A DNA stretch of 37,108 bases from Beijerinckiaceae bacterium (GCA_947380915.1 CANCSY010000006.1:1-37108); one strand, 5' to 3'; shown: positions 24,122 through 31,574, numbered from the stretch's first letter. Program-made: numbers and translations. The notes: generated by a model from the sequence alone, not told the origin.

Positions 24122-25020
24122 ATGTTCGTCCTGAAGACGGCCAGCAGATTTCGCAAGATGGCGGTGACGGCGAAAACGGCCGCAGCGATGAGGATGATGG
24201 CGCCCCCCGATGGCGCGGGAATGTTGTAGTGCATCGGCGCGAGGATCCCCAGCAGCGTGGAGATGGTCGCAATCGCCATGCTGTAGAAGACGAAACCGCG
24301 CAACGACCGGCTGATATTCCTCGCGGCGGCGGCGGGGATCACGAGCAGCGCCTCCACCAGCACTGCGCCGATGATCTTGATGCAAGCCACCGTCACCAGC
24401 GTGATCAGCAAGACGAAGACATATTCGACCAGCCGGACGCGCACCCCGCGCGCCTGCGCCAGACTTGGGCTGAGGCTCGCCAGCAGCATCTGGTTATACA
24501 GCGCCCCGCCAATGAGGGCGCAGAGCAACGCGACGACCAGCAGGATATTGATGTCCGTCGGGCTCACCGTGAGGATGGACCCAAACATGATGTTCTCGAG
24601 CACATGGGTGTTTGTTCGGGCGGAAACAAACAGGAGCAGCGAGGCGCCGACGGCGAGGGAGATCGACAGGAAGACCCCGATGAGCACATCATTGGAAAGG
24701 CTGGTGCGCTGCTGGGTATAGCGCAGAAGGAGCCCGAAGATGATGCAGCAAGCGAAGGTCGACACATAGGGCGAGGTGTGCGGCTCGCCCAGCAGGATGC
24801 CGATGCTGACCCCCGTCAAGGCGGCATTGCCGATGGCCTGACTGAAGAAGGCCATGCGCTTGACGACCACCATGGTGCCCAGAGCGCCGAGCAAGGGGCC
24901 TATGATCAAACCTGCGATGACCGCATTTCCAACGAACTGGAAGAAGATCGCAGAGGGCAGCAGGCCCTGGTTGCCGAGCCATTCAAGGCCCGCACGCAGG
25001 AGCGCATAGACATCGCTCAT
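24118..25020 (-). CDS. Zinc/manganese-type ABC transporter permease (ZnuB-like)
   Basis: The 300-residue membrane protein has about eight to nine hydrophobic helices and belongs to the ABC-3 permease family that serves ZnuA/TroA-type systems. The coupling segment around GALGTMVVVKRMAFFSQAIGNAALTGVSIG is characteristic, with the family pattern G-x-x-V-V-x-R-M-A-F-x-x-x-A-x-x-H/N. A later VEALLVIPAAAARN is another conserved block. The ATG at 25020 overlaps the ATPase stop (ATGA), and the stop overlaps the second binding-protein gene, so the set is translationally coupled. The metal cannot be decided from the sequence; zinc, manganese and iron are known for the family. Confidence 0.88.
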   Translation of the reverse strand: MSDVYALLRAGLEWLGNQGLLPSAIFFQFVGNAVIAGLIIGPLLGALGTMVVVKRMAFFSQAIGNAALTGVSIGILLGEPHTSPYVSTFACCIIFGLLLRYTQQRTSLSNDVLIGVFLSISLAVGASLLLFVSARTNTHVLENIMFGSILTVSPTDINILLVVALLCALIGGALYNQMLLASLSPSLAQARGVRVRLVEYVFVLLITLVTVACIKIIGAVLVEALLVIPAAAARNISRSLRGFVFYSMAIATISTLLGILAPMHYNIPAPSGGAIILIAAAVFAVTAILRNLLAVFRTNI

Positions 25021-25694
25021 CGCGCCGCCTCCAGGGTCAGGACATCCCGTGGCGGCCCATGGGCGACCAGTTTGCGGCTGATGATGGTCGCCGTGCTCGC
25101 AAGCCTGCGGATCTGGTCCCAGTCGTGACTGATCCAGACAATGGTGACGCCCGCAGCGCAAAGCTCAGCGACCACACCCTCCACCAAACGGGCGCCCGCC
25201 TCGTCCATATTTGAGGTTGGCTCGTCGAGCAGCAGCAAATCGGGCGCAGGGAAAAGCGCCTGCGCAAGCAGCAACCGCTGTCGCTCACCTCCCGACAGCG
25301 CGCCAAACAGGCGCCGCGCCTTGCTCGTGAGTCCTACTTTCTCAATGACGGCGTCGAGATCCCTGGCGTTATGCTTCGAGCGACCCAGAAAGACGGGCTT
25401 GCGCTGGTTCATCACGGCCAGCACATCCAGCACCGTGAAGGGAAGCGTCCGGTCAAGGTCGAGCGATTGGGGCGCGTAGCCGATGACGGCCTCCTTCGGG
25501 CCGTCGATCCCGATGGTTCCGGTGAAGGGGGTCTGGCCGAGCAAGGCGCGGATAAGGGTCGTCTTGCCGCCGCCATTGGGACCAACCAGGCCATGAACCG
25601 CGCCCGCTGCAAGATCGAAGGAGACATCCGACACGATGTCCTGACCGCCGAGGGTCACCGAGACATTGCGGAACGCAAGCGAGGGGCCAGCCAT
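25017..25694 (-). CDS. Zinc/manganese-type ABC transporter ATPase (ZnuC-like)
   Basis: The 225-residue product is a complete ABC ATPase: Walker A GPNGGGKTT at residues 38-46, Q-loop near APQSLDLD (74-81), signature LSGGERQR at 133-140, Walker B LLLLDEP at 153-159 and an H-loop ISHD near 190. The GPNGGGKTTL form and the length fit the ZnuC/MntB group. It energises uptake through the permease encoded by the next gene. It starts directly at the stop of the first binding-protein gene and overlaps the permease gene. No His-rich extension is present, unlike some ZnuC. Confidence 0.9.
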   Translation of the reverse strand: MAGPSLAFRNVSVTLGGQDIVSDVSFDLAAGAVHGLVGPNGGGKTTLIRALLGQTPFTGTIGIDGPKEAVIGYAPQSLDLDRTLPFTVLDVLAVMNQRKPVFLGRSKHNARDLDAVIEKVGLTSKARRLFGALSGGERQRLLLAQALFPAPDLLLLDEPTSNMDEAGARLVEGVVAELCAAGVTIVWISHDWDQIRRLASTATIISRKLVAHGPPRDVLTLEAAR

Positions 25695-26603
25695 TCACCG
25701 ACCCTCCAATGCGCGGGCGAGGGTTTCGATGTTGTCGCGCATTTCCGTCTCGAACTTGTCGGCGGTGAAAGGTCCGTCCGTGATATGGGACAGGGTATGG
25801 ACACGAACCCCGGTCTCGCGCTGCACCATATCGGCCAACTGACCGCCGAAATATTTCTCCGCGAAAATCACCGTGACATTGGCGGCCTTGATATCCTCGA
25901 TGGTGCGGGCCAACTGGCGGGCGTTTGGCGACACGCCATGTCTGGGTTCGATCACCGCCGCTATGCGCAGACCGAATTCCTGAAACAGATAATCATAGCC
26001 CGCATGCATGGTGGCGACACGAAAATCATCCTTCGGGCGCGCTGCGATGCGCTGCATGAAGCCGGCGCGCAACTTGCGGATGCGGGTCGCATAGTCACGG
26101 CCATTGTTGCGATAGACATCCGCGTTTTTCGGATCCAGTTCTCCAAGGCGGCGGGCGATCTCATAGATCTGCTGGATCGCAGCAGTGGTGGATATGAAGG
26201 TGTGCGGATTGACGATCTTCTCCGCTCCCATGTCGCCGCTGATGGGGATCATGGCCACGGTCGCATTGGCGTAGATCAGCGGCAGCTTGTCCTTGCGGCC
26301 CGCAGCCTCGATGATCTTGAACACGAATTCATCGTGGCCCACGCCATTCACCACCATCACATCCACCGCCATGGCGCGCTTGATGTCTTCAGCCTGCGGC
26401 TCATAGCCATGCGGATTGACCTCGCCGGGGATCACCGGAACAATCTGCGCCCGATCGCCAACAATATTGGCGACAAAGCTGTAATAGGGATGCAGGGTCA
26501 CCCCGACCCTTAGTTTGTCCTGCGCCCAAGCGGAGAGGTCGCCCAGGGACAGCAGCAGGGCGGCGAGGACGAAAGCGGCGATATTGCGGGCTGATCTCGT
26601 CAT
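25695..26603 (-). CDS. Zinc/manganese-type ABC substrate-binding protein (ZnuA/TroA-like)
   Basis: The 302-residue product has a signal peptide (cleavage after AWA near residue 27) and the cluster A-I binding fold. The expected metal ligands are present: His65 in NPHGYEP, His134 in NPHTF, His200 in ATMHAGYDYLF and Glu249 in FAEKYF. There is no His-rich loop, which in ZnuA often helps zinc capture, so zinc, manganese or iron all remain open. It is followed directly by the ATPase and permease genes and preceded by the DUF6162-like gene with one base between. It is the intact partner of the ligand-less binding protein at 23159-24121. Confidence 0.88.
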   Translation of the reverse strand: MTRSARNIAAFVLAALLLSLGDLSAWAQDKLRVGVTLHPYYSFVANIVGDRAQIVPVIPGEVNPHGYEPQAEDIKRAMAVDVMVVNGVGHDEFVFKIIEAAGRKDKLPLIYANATVAMIPISGDMGAEKIVNPHTFISTTAAIQQIYEIARRLGELDPKNADVYRNNGRDYATRIRKLRAGFMQRIAARPKDDFRVATMHAGYDYLFQEFGLRIAAVIEPRHGVSPNARQLARTIEDIKAANVTVIFAEKYFGGQLADMVQRETGVRVHTLSHITDGPFTADKFETEMRDNIETLARALEGR

Positions 26604-26604
26604 C

Positions 26605-27219
26605 CTAACGCCCCTTCAGACGGCTGAGTTCATCCGCGCCGCTATAGACGACAACCTGCTTCCATCCAGCGGAAATCAGCGCCTCGGCCTTGGTGCTGGC
26701 GGGTGGCGGCGGATCGGATGCGCGATGAATCCAGATGTCGATCTGGTTGGCATAAGCGGCGCCAACGTGACGATGTCGGAACAGCAGCAAATAGGAATGC
26801 TGCCCGGCGGCTGCGCCATGCACGCCCAGATAGCCGGTGTCGCCGCCATTCAGATAACTCGCCGCGCGGATGAGGCGCCAGTCCACGGCGCCATGCTGAT
26901 TCCAGAACTCATCCTTGACGAAGGGCGGCAAGAGAATCTTGTCCAGTTCGTCGGGCGACGGCCAGTCGCCAAAATCGGAATTCATATAACCGATTTCCTC
27001 CCCGGCGACGATGAGGGCGGAGTGAATGGCCTGATCGCTTTCACTGAGGTCGGCGAAGGAACTGACCTGCCAGTCGAGCAGCGCAGGCAGCCGATGATCA
27101 ACACCGCGCACAAGGCCGAAGGTCACCGCAAGAACAACAAGAAACGCCACGACTGCGCAGATCAGCAAGGTCTCGGCCTTCTGATGGACCTGCGCGGGAA
27201 CGACGGTTCTCGAAGTCAT
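26605..27219 (-). CDS. DUF6162-like membrane-anchored protein of metal ABC loci
   Basis: The 204-residue product has one N-terminal transmembrane helix (about residues 17-38) and a periplasmic domain with the segments SALIVAGEEIGYMN, WPSPDELDKILLPPF and GYLGVHGAAAGQHSYLLLF. Such small anchored proteins occur beside ZnuABC-like transporters in several proteobacteria and are grouped as DUF6162; the match here is by pattern and context. Several His lie in the periplasmic part (HGAVDW, GVHG, GQHSY, FRHRHVG), and the FRHRH cluster would suit a metal-handling role. The ATG at 27219 is the first in frame. It sits between the DUF4198 gene and the first binding-protein gene with very short gaps. Confidence 0.65.
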   Translation of the reverse strand: MTSRTVVPAQVHQKAETLLICAVVAFLVVLAVTFGLVRGVDHRLPALLDWQVSSFADLSESDQAIHSALIVAGEEIGYMNSDFGDWPSPDELDKILLPPFVKDEFWNQHGAVDWRLIRAASYLNGGDTGYLGVHGAAAGQHSYLLLFRHRHVGAAYANQIDIWIHRASDPPPPASTKAEALISAGWKQVVVYSGADELSRLKGR

Positions 27220-27235
27220 GGGATGCGCCGTATTT

Positions 27236-28111
27236 TCATTTCACATCGAAAGCCTGCACCCAGAGCACGGCATCCTGCGACAGTTTCTTGCCCTTGTGGG
27301 TCTTCACCGGACCGACGTCGAGCGCCGCGATCCCCCACCATCCCGCGCGCGGCAGAGCGACCGTGAATGTTCCGGCGGCGTCGGCCCTGAGACTCATGGG
27401 ACCAAGGGCTGGATGGGACGGATTGATCTGCTGTTCTCCCACCCATGCCTTGCTGGCGAAATCGGGCTTGCGATTGACATATTCGACTTCAATCTCGGCG
27501 AAGGGAACCGGCTTGCCCCTGCTGAGAACGACGCCGCGAAAAACGCCGCCCGTCCAGTTGGCGTAGGGCTTGTTCAGCGGACGGATCTCCGTGGGCAAGC
27601 CAATGGGCTTGTCCCAATTCCCGGGCATGCCGCCCACATTGACGATGGTCTTGGTGAATTGCTGGATATATTTGTCTTCCGTCGCCTCCAGATAGGGCTC
27701 GGGCTCCAGCACGAAGACATAATCGCCCAGGGAGCGCACCTCATTGGCGGGCAGCGCGACCCTGTAGGCGGGGACCGGATCCTTGCCGCCGCCGCGCCAG
27801 TCGAACTTTTCCGCCTGCTTCAGAAGGTCGACTTTTTCGGGTTTGGCGTCGCCGCCCCTCTGTTTGACGACATAGAGCGCCTTCGGCGCCCCCATCACCA
27901 TCGAGGGGGCGCCATGGAACACATGGGTGAAAATCGCCAGCAGCTCCAGCGGGCCGCTATTATGCATGCGCAGGGACTCGCCGGGATAAAGCATCTGGAA
28001 ATGCGCCCCGGCGGGCAGGCAAGACGCCATCGTTACGCTGGCCAAAAGCGCGAGACTGCGGATGATCTGCGCATGCCGCCGCAATGCAAGAGCAGGAAAA
28101 ACCGGGTTCAT
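27236..28111 (-). CDS. DUF4198-family exported protein (NikK/CbiK-like periplasmic component)
   Basis: The 291-residue product has a signal peptide with cleavage expected after AGA (residues 34-36), leaving a mature N-terminus HFQMLYPGE. This AHF start is typical of DUF4198, a family linked to nickel and cobalt uptake, in which periplasmic members may present metal through the N-terminal His. A second domain near residues 195-290 (GVVLSRGKPVPFAEIEVEYVN, AGTFTVALPRAGWWGIAAL) looks like a carboxypeptidase-regulatory-like beta-sandwich. A Cys just before the cleavage site (MASC) leaves a lipoprotein signal as an alternative. The start overlaps the stop of the next upstream gene. Metal identity is not established. 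Confidence 0.8.
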   Translation of the reverse strand: MNPVFPALALRRHAQIIRSLALLASVTMASCLPAGAHFQMLYPGESLRMHNSGPLELLAIFTHVFHGAPSMVMGAPKALYVVKQRGGDAKPEKVDLLKQAEKFDWRGGGKDPVPAYRVALPANEVRSLGDYVFVLEPEPYLEATEDKYIQQFTKTIVNVGGMPGNWDKPIGLPTEIRPLNKPYANWTGGVFRGVVLSRGKPVPFAEIEVEYVNRKPDFASKAWVGEQQINPSHPALGPMSLRADAAGTFTVALPRAGWWGIAALDVGPVKTHKGKKLSQDAVLWVQAFDVK

Positions 28112-28473
28112 TGGCTAAGATCCTCGCTGTCGAATGTGGCCCTGTGGGATGTATCCCCGATGAATTCGACAATGAAGGCCATGCCCGGCTTCTTGAAAGT
28201 GAAGGAACTGTCCTTGCCGAATTTGTTTTCGAGGATCAGACGCTGGTTGGGTTGCGAGACGCGGATTGTCTGGCCCGCCGAGGGCGCTCCATCGCTATAG
28301 CCGGCCTCGCAGGTGATGGTTCCAGTCTTGTTTTCAAAGCAGGAGAGGATCGGGTCATGGGCGAAGACCGCGCATGAGGACGCAAGCCAGATAGCGAAGC
28401 CCGTGACTGGCGCTGCTATCCGCCGCCGGGCGCAAGTCCACAGAACCGGCGTTCTCGCCTCCCCCATCTGCAC
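28108..28473 (-). CDS. Small exported protein with predicted mature N-terminal His, unknown
   Basis: The 121-residue product has a signal peptide ending after VFA (about residue 38), so the mature chain begins HDPILSCFENK. The mature domain is about 80 residues, beta-rich, with two cysteines (SCF and ITCEAGYSDG) and an IRVSQPNQRLILENKF stretch resembling a small beta-sandwich. It looks like the accessory proteins found next to DUF4198 genes in nickel or related metal loci, though no family name was recognised. GTG at 28473 is preferred because AAGGAGG lies 5 nt before it; the ATG at 28467 is the alternative. It overlaps the DUF4198 start (ATGA), so the two are coupled. Confidence 0.65.
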   Translation of the reverse strand: MQMGEARTPVLWTCARRRIAAPVTGFAIWLASSCAVFAHDPILSCFENKTGTITCEAGYSDGAPSAGQTIRVSQPNQRLILENKFGKDSSFTFKKPGMAFIVEFIGDTSHRATFDSEDLSQ

Positions 28474-28512
28474 GAAAGCCTCCTTTTTCTTCCCCTCGAT
28501 ATCACCCGCCCA

Positions 28513-28764
28513 TCAGCTGCGACTGGTCAATATGCCATATTCCACGCAACCCATGATGATGAGAAAAACGCCCAGAAACATCAGCCCAGTCAATATAAAA
28601 CCCAATACCGCATGGCTGAATGGCGCGGGAACGCGATCCTGCCTTGGCCTGGCTTCACCCACAACTTCGTTGGGAAACCAACGCGGCTGCAAGGAAAGGT
28701 TCAGATACAGAAAAGCAGCGAGGCAAAGAATGCCGGGGAAGATCAAGCTTATGGCTGTCAACAT
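28513..28764 (-). CDS. Small two-helix membrane protein, unknown
   Basis: The 83-residue product has two hydrophobic helices (about residues 4-24 and 51-75) joined by a charged loop with VVGEARPRQDRVP. Nothing identifies a family. It lies between the cytochrome c and the small exported protein genes on the same strand with gaps of about 40-50 bp, so it is probably part of this operon and may be a small subunit of a membrane complex with the two four-helix proteins. Confidence 0.6.
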   Translation of the reverse strand: MLTAISLIFPGILCLAAFLYLNLSLQPRWFPNEVVGEARPRQDRVPAPFSHAVLGFILTGLMFLGVFLIIMGCVEYGILTSRS

Positions 28765-28812
28765 GCGCGTCCATCCCTCTACAATGCGCGACGGGTTGCG
28801 ACCCCTTCCGCG

Positions 28813-29244
28813 TCAATGCCCTTTCCCGTTTTCATCATATTGGCTCAAGAAGGCGACCACATCCGCAATGTCCTTGTCGGAGGCAAGGCCGTTGAACAGC
28901 ATGCGGGTGCCCGGAATGAGCGCCTTCGGCGCCTTGAGAAAGCGCGCTAGCGTCGGCTCCGTCCAGGTGAGGCGGGCGCTGCGCATCGGCGGACTATAAT
29001 TGAATCCCGTATCGATGGCCGACTTGCGCCCCACAATCCCATTGAGGGCAGGCCCGGCCTTTCCAGCAGGCGGATTTGGACCAAGGCCGTGACATGCCGC
29101 GCATTGCTTGAAAACCTCGGCGCCCGCAACGGGATCTCCTGCGCCCTGCGCCATGGCGGAAGCGGCCGCCATGGTGGCGGCCAGGGCCAGACCAAAGGGG
29201 GCTGCGCCTGGCGCCACCGATTTCAAAAGGCGGCCCCGATCCAT
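28813..29244 (-). CDS. Class I cytochrome c (c550/c2-like), periplasmic
   Basis: The 143-residue product has a signal peptide (cleavage after AMA near residue 32) and one haem site, CAACH, at residues 48-52, with Met115 in GTRMLF as the likely axial ligand. The mature size of about 110 residues and the segments GPALNGIVGR and KDIADVVAFLSQYD are those of soluble mitochondrial-type cytochromes c. Its start codon overlaps the stop of the upstream membrane-protein gene (TGATG), so it is translationally coupled to it. This arrangement suggests that it carries electrons to or from the two four-helix proteins. Its redox partner is not known. Confidence 0.88.
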   Translation of the reverse strand: MDRGRLLKSVAPGAAPFGLALAATMAAASAMAQGAGDPVAGAEVFKQCAACHGLGPNPPAGKAGPALNGIVGRKSAIDTGFNYSPPMRSARLTWTEPTLARFLKAPKALIPGTRMLFNGLASDKDIADVVAFLSQYDENGKGH

Positions 29245-29747
29245 CAATTCGTCCCGATCGTGAAGATCGGCAGCCAACGGCCGATCAGAAGAATCGCGAC
29301 CCACATGAACAATGAGAGCCCCGCGAAGATCTGCGCTGATCGCGGCGTGGCCTCGCCGGGGCCAAGGAGCGAAACGGAGCGCTGCTCCCAAATGGCGAAA
29401 GCCACAGCATTGACGCCCGCCAGAACGATCAGCCCCATCTTCAGAAGGAAAGCAGGATTCTCAAGGTAACTGGCCGGAGCGCTGGTGAACATGAGCCAAC
29501 CGGATCCAAGATTGATGAGGAAGCCAAGCACCGCGAAAGGGATGAGCGACAAAACCGCCTTTACATGCAGGTCCTTGAAATAGCCCATGAGCCGCAGGTC
29601 AATGAAGATCATCGCCCCGAACAGCATGCAAAGGCCAATGAAGTGCAGGGTCTCGCCGAAGGGGAACACCCACCCGCTCGCGCGCACCAGCGGCCCCGGC
29701 CATGCCTGCTTGAACCATTCGATCAGGGCGGGATCATTCAAAAACAT
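29244..29747 (-). CDS. Four-helix membrane protein (DUF6644-like)
   Basis: The 167-residue product has four hydrophobic helices. Notable features are LHFIGLCMLFGAMIF in the first helix, FLINLGSGWLMF in the second, PAFLLKMGLIVLAGVNA in the third, and a final WVAILLIGRWLP helix. The pattern resembles DUF6644/DUF2214-type proteins, which have unknown function. The upstream gene at 29803-30333 is a diverged paralogue with the same four blocks (HSIG, FYLNFASG, WVKMGFIV, WIVAIVAGR). A conserved His in helix one and the coupling to a cytochrome c gene suggest haem or quinone binding, by inference. The ATG at 29747 follows a clear gap of 55 bp from the previous gene. Confidence 0.68.
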   Translation of the reverse strand: MFLNDPALIEWFKQAWPGPLVRASGWVFPFGETLHFIGLCMLFGAMIFIDLRLMGYFKDLHVKAVLSLIPFAVLGFLINLGSGWLMFTSAPASYLENPAFLLKMGLIVLAGVNAVAFAIWEQRSVSLLGPGEATPRSAQIFAGLSLFMWVAILLIGRWLPIFTIGTN

Positions 29748-29802
29748 GGGGCGATCTCAAGAACGACAGGCGGTTGGCGGCGATGGGGCGTTTCGATTGC
29801 AG

Positions 29803-30333
29803 TCACAGCGGCGGCGGCGGCTGCGTGTAGCCGATCAGTCGCCCCGCCACGATGGCCACGATCCAGAAGATGTTCAGGGCGAAAGCGAGGAAACGCAGAT
29901 TCAAGGGCACGATTTCAATCCGTGGCCCGCCACGCAGGGGATTCGGCGCGGTCTTGAGTTTCGCCAGCGCCTTTTGCAGCACGAACATGGTGATGACGGC
30001 CATCACGATGAAGCCCATCTTCACCCAGAAAAGCCCGGTCAGGAATTCGCGGCGCGGCTGCGCGCTGAGCAGGATCATCCCGGATGCAAAGTTCAGATAA
30101 AAGCCCCACCAGCCAACCCGAAGCAATTTATTGGCGGCCTGCAAGGACAGGAATTGCTGAAACCCGAAGATGCGGATGCTGAGAATCCAGCAAATGCCGA
30201 CAACAGCCGCCATGCCGATCGAATGGGCGCCAAGCAGGGTGTAGAAGGTTGAAAAGGGCTCATAAATGTCCCCCTCACGGACCCAGGTCGCAAAGTCCGT
30301 CGATTCAAAAGTCTTCAGAAATTCCCAAATCAC
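29803..30333 (-). CDS. Four-helix membrane protein, paralogue of the next gene (DUF6644-like)
   Basis: The 176-residue product starts with a GTG at 30333 and has four hydrophobic helices: GAHSIGMAAVVGICW, WWGFYLNFASGMILL, FWVKMGFIVMAVITM and FWIVAIVAGRLIGY. Aligned by eye with its neighbour it shares a His-x-x-Gly in helix one, an N-x-x-SG in helix two, a KMG in helix three and a GR in helix four. It therefore probably pairs with it as a heterodimer. The N-terminus (FESTDFATWVREGDIYEPFST) is longer than that of the neighbour. It heads the metal-cytochrome operon, with a candidate promoter at 30397-30423. Confidence 0.66.
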   Translation of the reverse strand: MIWEFLKTFESTDFATWVREGDIYEPFSTFYTLLGAHSIGMAAVVGICWILSIRIFGFQQFLSLQAANKLLRVGWWGFYLNFASGMILLSAQPRREFLTGLFWVKMGFIVMAVITMFVLQKALAKLKTAPNPLRGGPRIEIVPLNLRFLAFALNIFWIVAIVAGRLIGYTQPPPPL

Positions 30334-30396
30334 GACGCCTATCTTCCCCCCCGGCAGTCTCGATGCGCACGGTTTATTGTGCTGCTTTTGATGGAG

Positions 30397-30423
30397 ACAA
30401 TAACCTTTTCAGGAAGGTGTCAA
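30397..30423 (-). promoter_or_regulatory. Candidate promoter of the metal-cytochrome operon
   Basis: On the minus strand a perfect TTGACA -35, a 15-bp spacer and TATTGT (4 of 6 matches). The spacer holds a short inverted repeat, ACCTT...AAGGT, that could be an operator. Confidence 0.5.
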
Positions 30424-30614
30424 TAGCATCCGGCCAAACCGCGATAATCCCACCGCGCCCAAAACTATGGCCGGCAGCGCGTCCGATGACAGGGCGCCGC
30501 CCGGATGAATGAGGTCTGATCCCGTCAGATGGAACCCGGACGCTTTAAGATATTCATCTTTTCGCGAACCAAAGCCGACCAAATTGGCATTATTGGAGCG
30601 CCACGCGCGCCAAA

Positions 30615-30649
30615 GCCCCCTGACCTTGCAGGTCACGAGGCGAGGGGGC
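30615..30649 (-). terminator. Possible terminator of the helical-repeat gene
   Basis: TGACCT-TGC-AGGTCA forms a 6-bp stem nested in a GCCCCC/GGGGGC stem with an 8-nt bulge. On the minus strand it is followed by only TTT, so it is a weak call. Confidence 0.35.
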
Positions 30650-30658
30650 GGCGCACCA

Positions 30659-31381
30659 TCAGGAAACCGTGGCGGACTGCATTTCCCACATGCCGGAGGC
30701 GCTGGTTTCCGCCTCTTCGCTCAGAACACCCGGCTTTTTCGGGGTGTCGCCGCTTTTGGAGGAGCCGGACATCAGCATGGCCCATGCCGCTTTCATGCCG
30801 GTGGGATCGCCCCTCAGGATCGCCTCTTCGAGCGCGCGGAAATTAGGATTTTGCAACAAATTGTTGGCGGCCATGACCGAGGGGGTCGAAGCCGCATAGG
30901 CCCGGGCGCCACCAAGGCCCGCGCCAGAAAAACCGCTGGCGACCGTCAACAGCTGCAAATCGTCGATCATGCTCTGGAGGGCGGCGCGCGCCCGCACGGG
31001 ATCGCCCATCTGGATCGCCTGGTTGAGGGCGAGGGTGGGAGAGACCTCGCCACCTGGATCGCGGGCGTTGGCGGAGGCGGCGTCCGCCGCAGCGGCTCCG
31101 GAAACCTGGGCGTTGCGGTTGCCGCCATTGGTCATGAGTTGGCGAGCCAGAGCAAGGTCCGCCGAGCGCAGGGCCACGCCCATCTTGCCAAGGAAACTAT
31201 CGGGGCTGACCCTGCCGCCAACCGGCAACTGGCCGATGATGGTCGCATAGGCCTCGTTAGCCCCGGGCAGATCACCCTCGGAGAGCGCCTTGGCGAGCGC
31301 ATCATAATCCTGACGGCGCTTCTGCCACTGCGTATCCTGAGCAACAGGGGCGTAGCCGCCGCCATGTATCCTCAAGTCCAT
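30659..31381 (-). CDS. Helical-repeat protein with ALxxGD motifs, unknown function
   Basis: The 240-residue product has no signal peptide or membrane helix. It holds at least three degenerate repeats of the form AL-x-x-A-[IL]-x-x-GD-x-x-x-A-x-x-A: residues 28-45 (ALAKALSEGDLPGANEAY), 118-135 (ALNQAIQMGDPVRARAAL) and about 183-200 (ALEEAILRGDPTGMKAAW), with a weaker copy near 70-80. The N-terminal QKRRQDYDALA also occurs in small proteobacterial proteins of unknown role. A disordered, Ala/Gly-rich linker separates the repeat blocks. Its ribosome site is buried in an inverted repeat (31388-31406). It is divergent from the tad genes. Confidence 0.65.
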   Translation of the reverse strand: MDLRIHGGGYAPVAQDTQWQKRRQDYDALAKALSEGDLPGANEAYATIIGQLPVGGRVSPDSFLGKMGVALRSADLALARQLMTNGGNRNAQVSGAAAADAASANARDPGGEVSPTLALNQAIQMGDPVRARAALQSMIDDLQLLTVASGFSGAGLGGARAYAASTPSVMAANNLLQNPNFRALEEAILRGDPTGMKAAWAMLMSGSSKSGDTPKKPGVLSEEAETSASGMWEMQSATVS

Positions 31382-31387
31382 ACCCGT

Positions 31388-31406
31388 CTCCTGTACAATA
31401 CAGGAG
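31388..31406 (-). promoter_or_regulatory. Inverted repeat covering the ribosome site of the helical-repeat gene
   Basis: CTCCTGTA-CAA-TACAGGAG is a perfect 8-bp inverted repeat. On the minus strand its right arm ends in AGGAG, 7 nt before the ATG, so the Shine-Dalgarno is inside the stem. Confidence 0.65.
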
Positions 31407-31574
31407 GTTTCTTAGCATTTTTCATGCCAAAATTTAATACAATTAAAACAGTGGTTTGATTGCGCACCCGACCCACCTGCATTTTTTTCGCAGGGTCTGG
31501 GCCGAATGCGCCCCTCGCGCGTTACAGGAGGGAGCGTCGCCTTTCGTCAGCCCCCCAGCCCCGGCGGCGCTCCG

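Larger units (their letters stand above)
30334..30658. other. 325-bp intergenic stretch before the metal-cytochrome operon
   Basis: No credible gene. It holds the candidate minus-strand promoter at 30397-30423 and, at the other end, a partial terminator-like hairpin for the helical-repeat gene at 30615-30649. No Zur- or Fur-like box was recognised by eye. Confidence 0.5.

Noticed and set aside
24229..25128. 299-codon plus-strand ORF opposite the ABC permease
   Set aside because: It is very rich in Asp, Gln and Arg and is the antisense image of transmembrane helices.
27236..28473. Methanobactin or copper-chaperone locus
   Set aside because: No MbnA-like precursor, MbnB/C, CopC or PCuAC motif was found; DUF4198 and the TroA-type transporter point to other divalent metals, though copper is not excluded.
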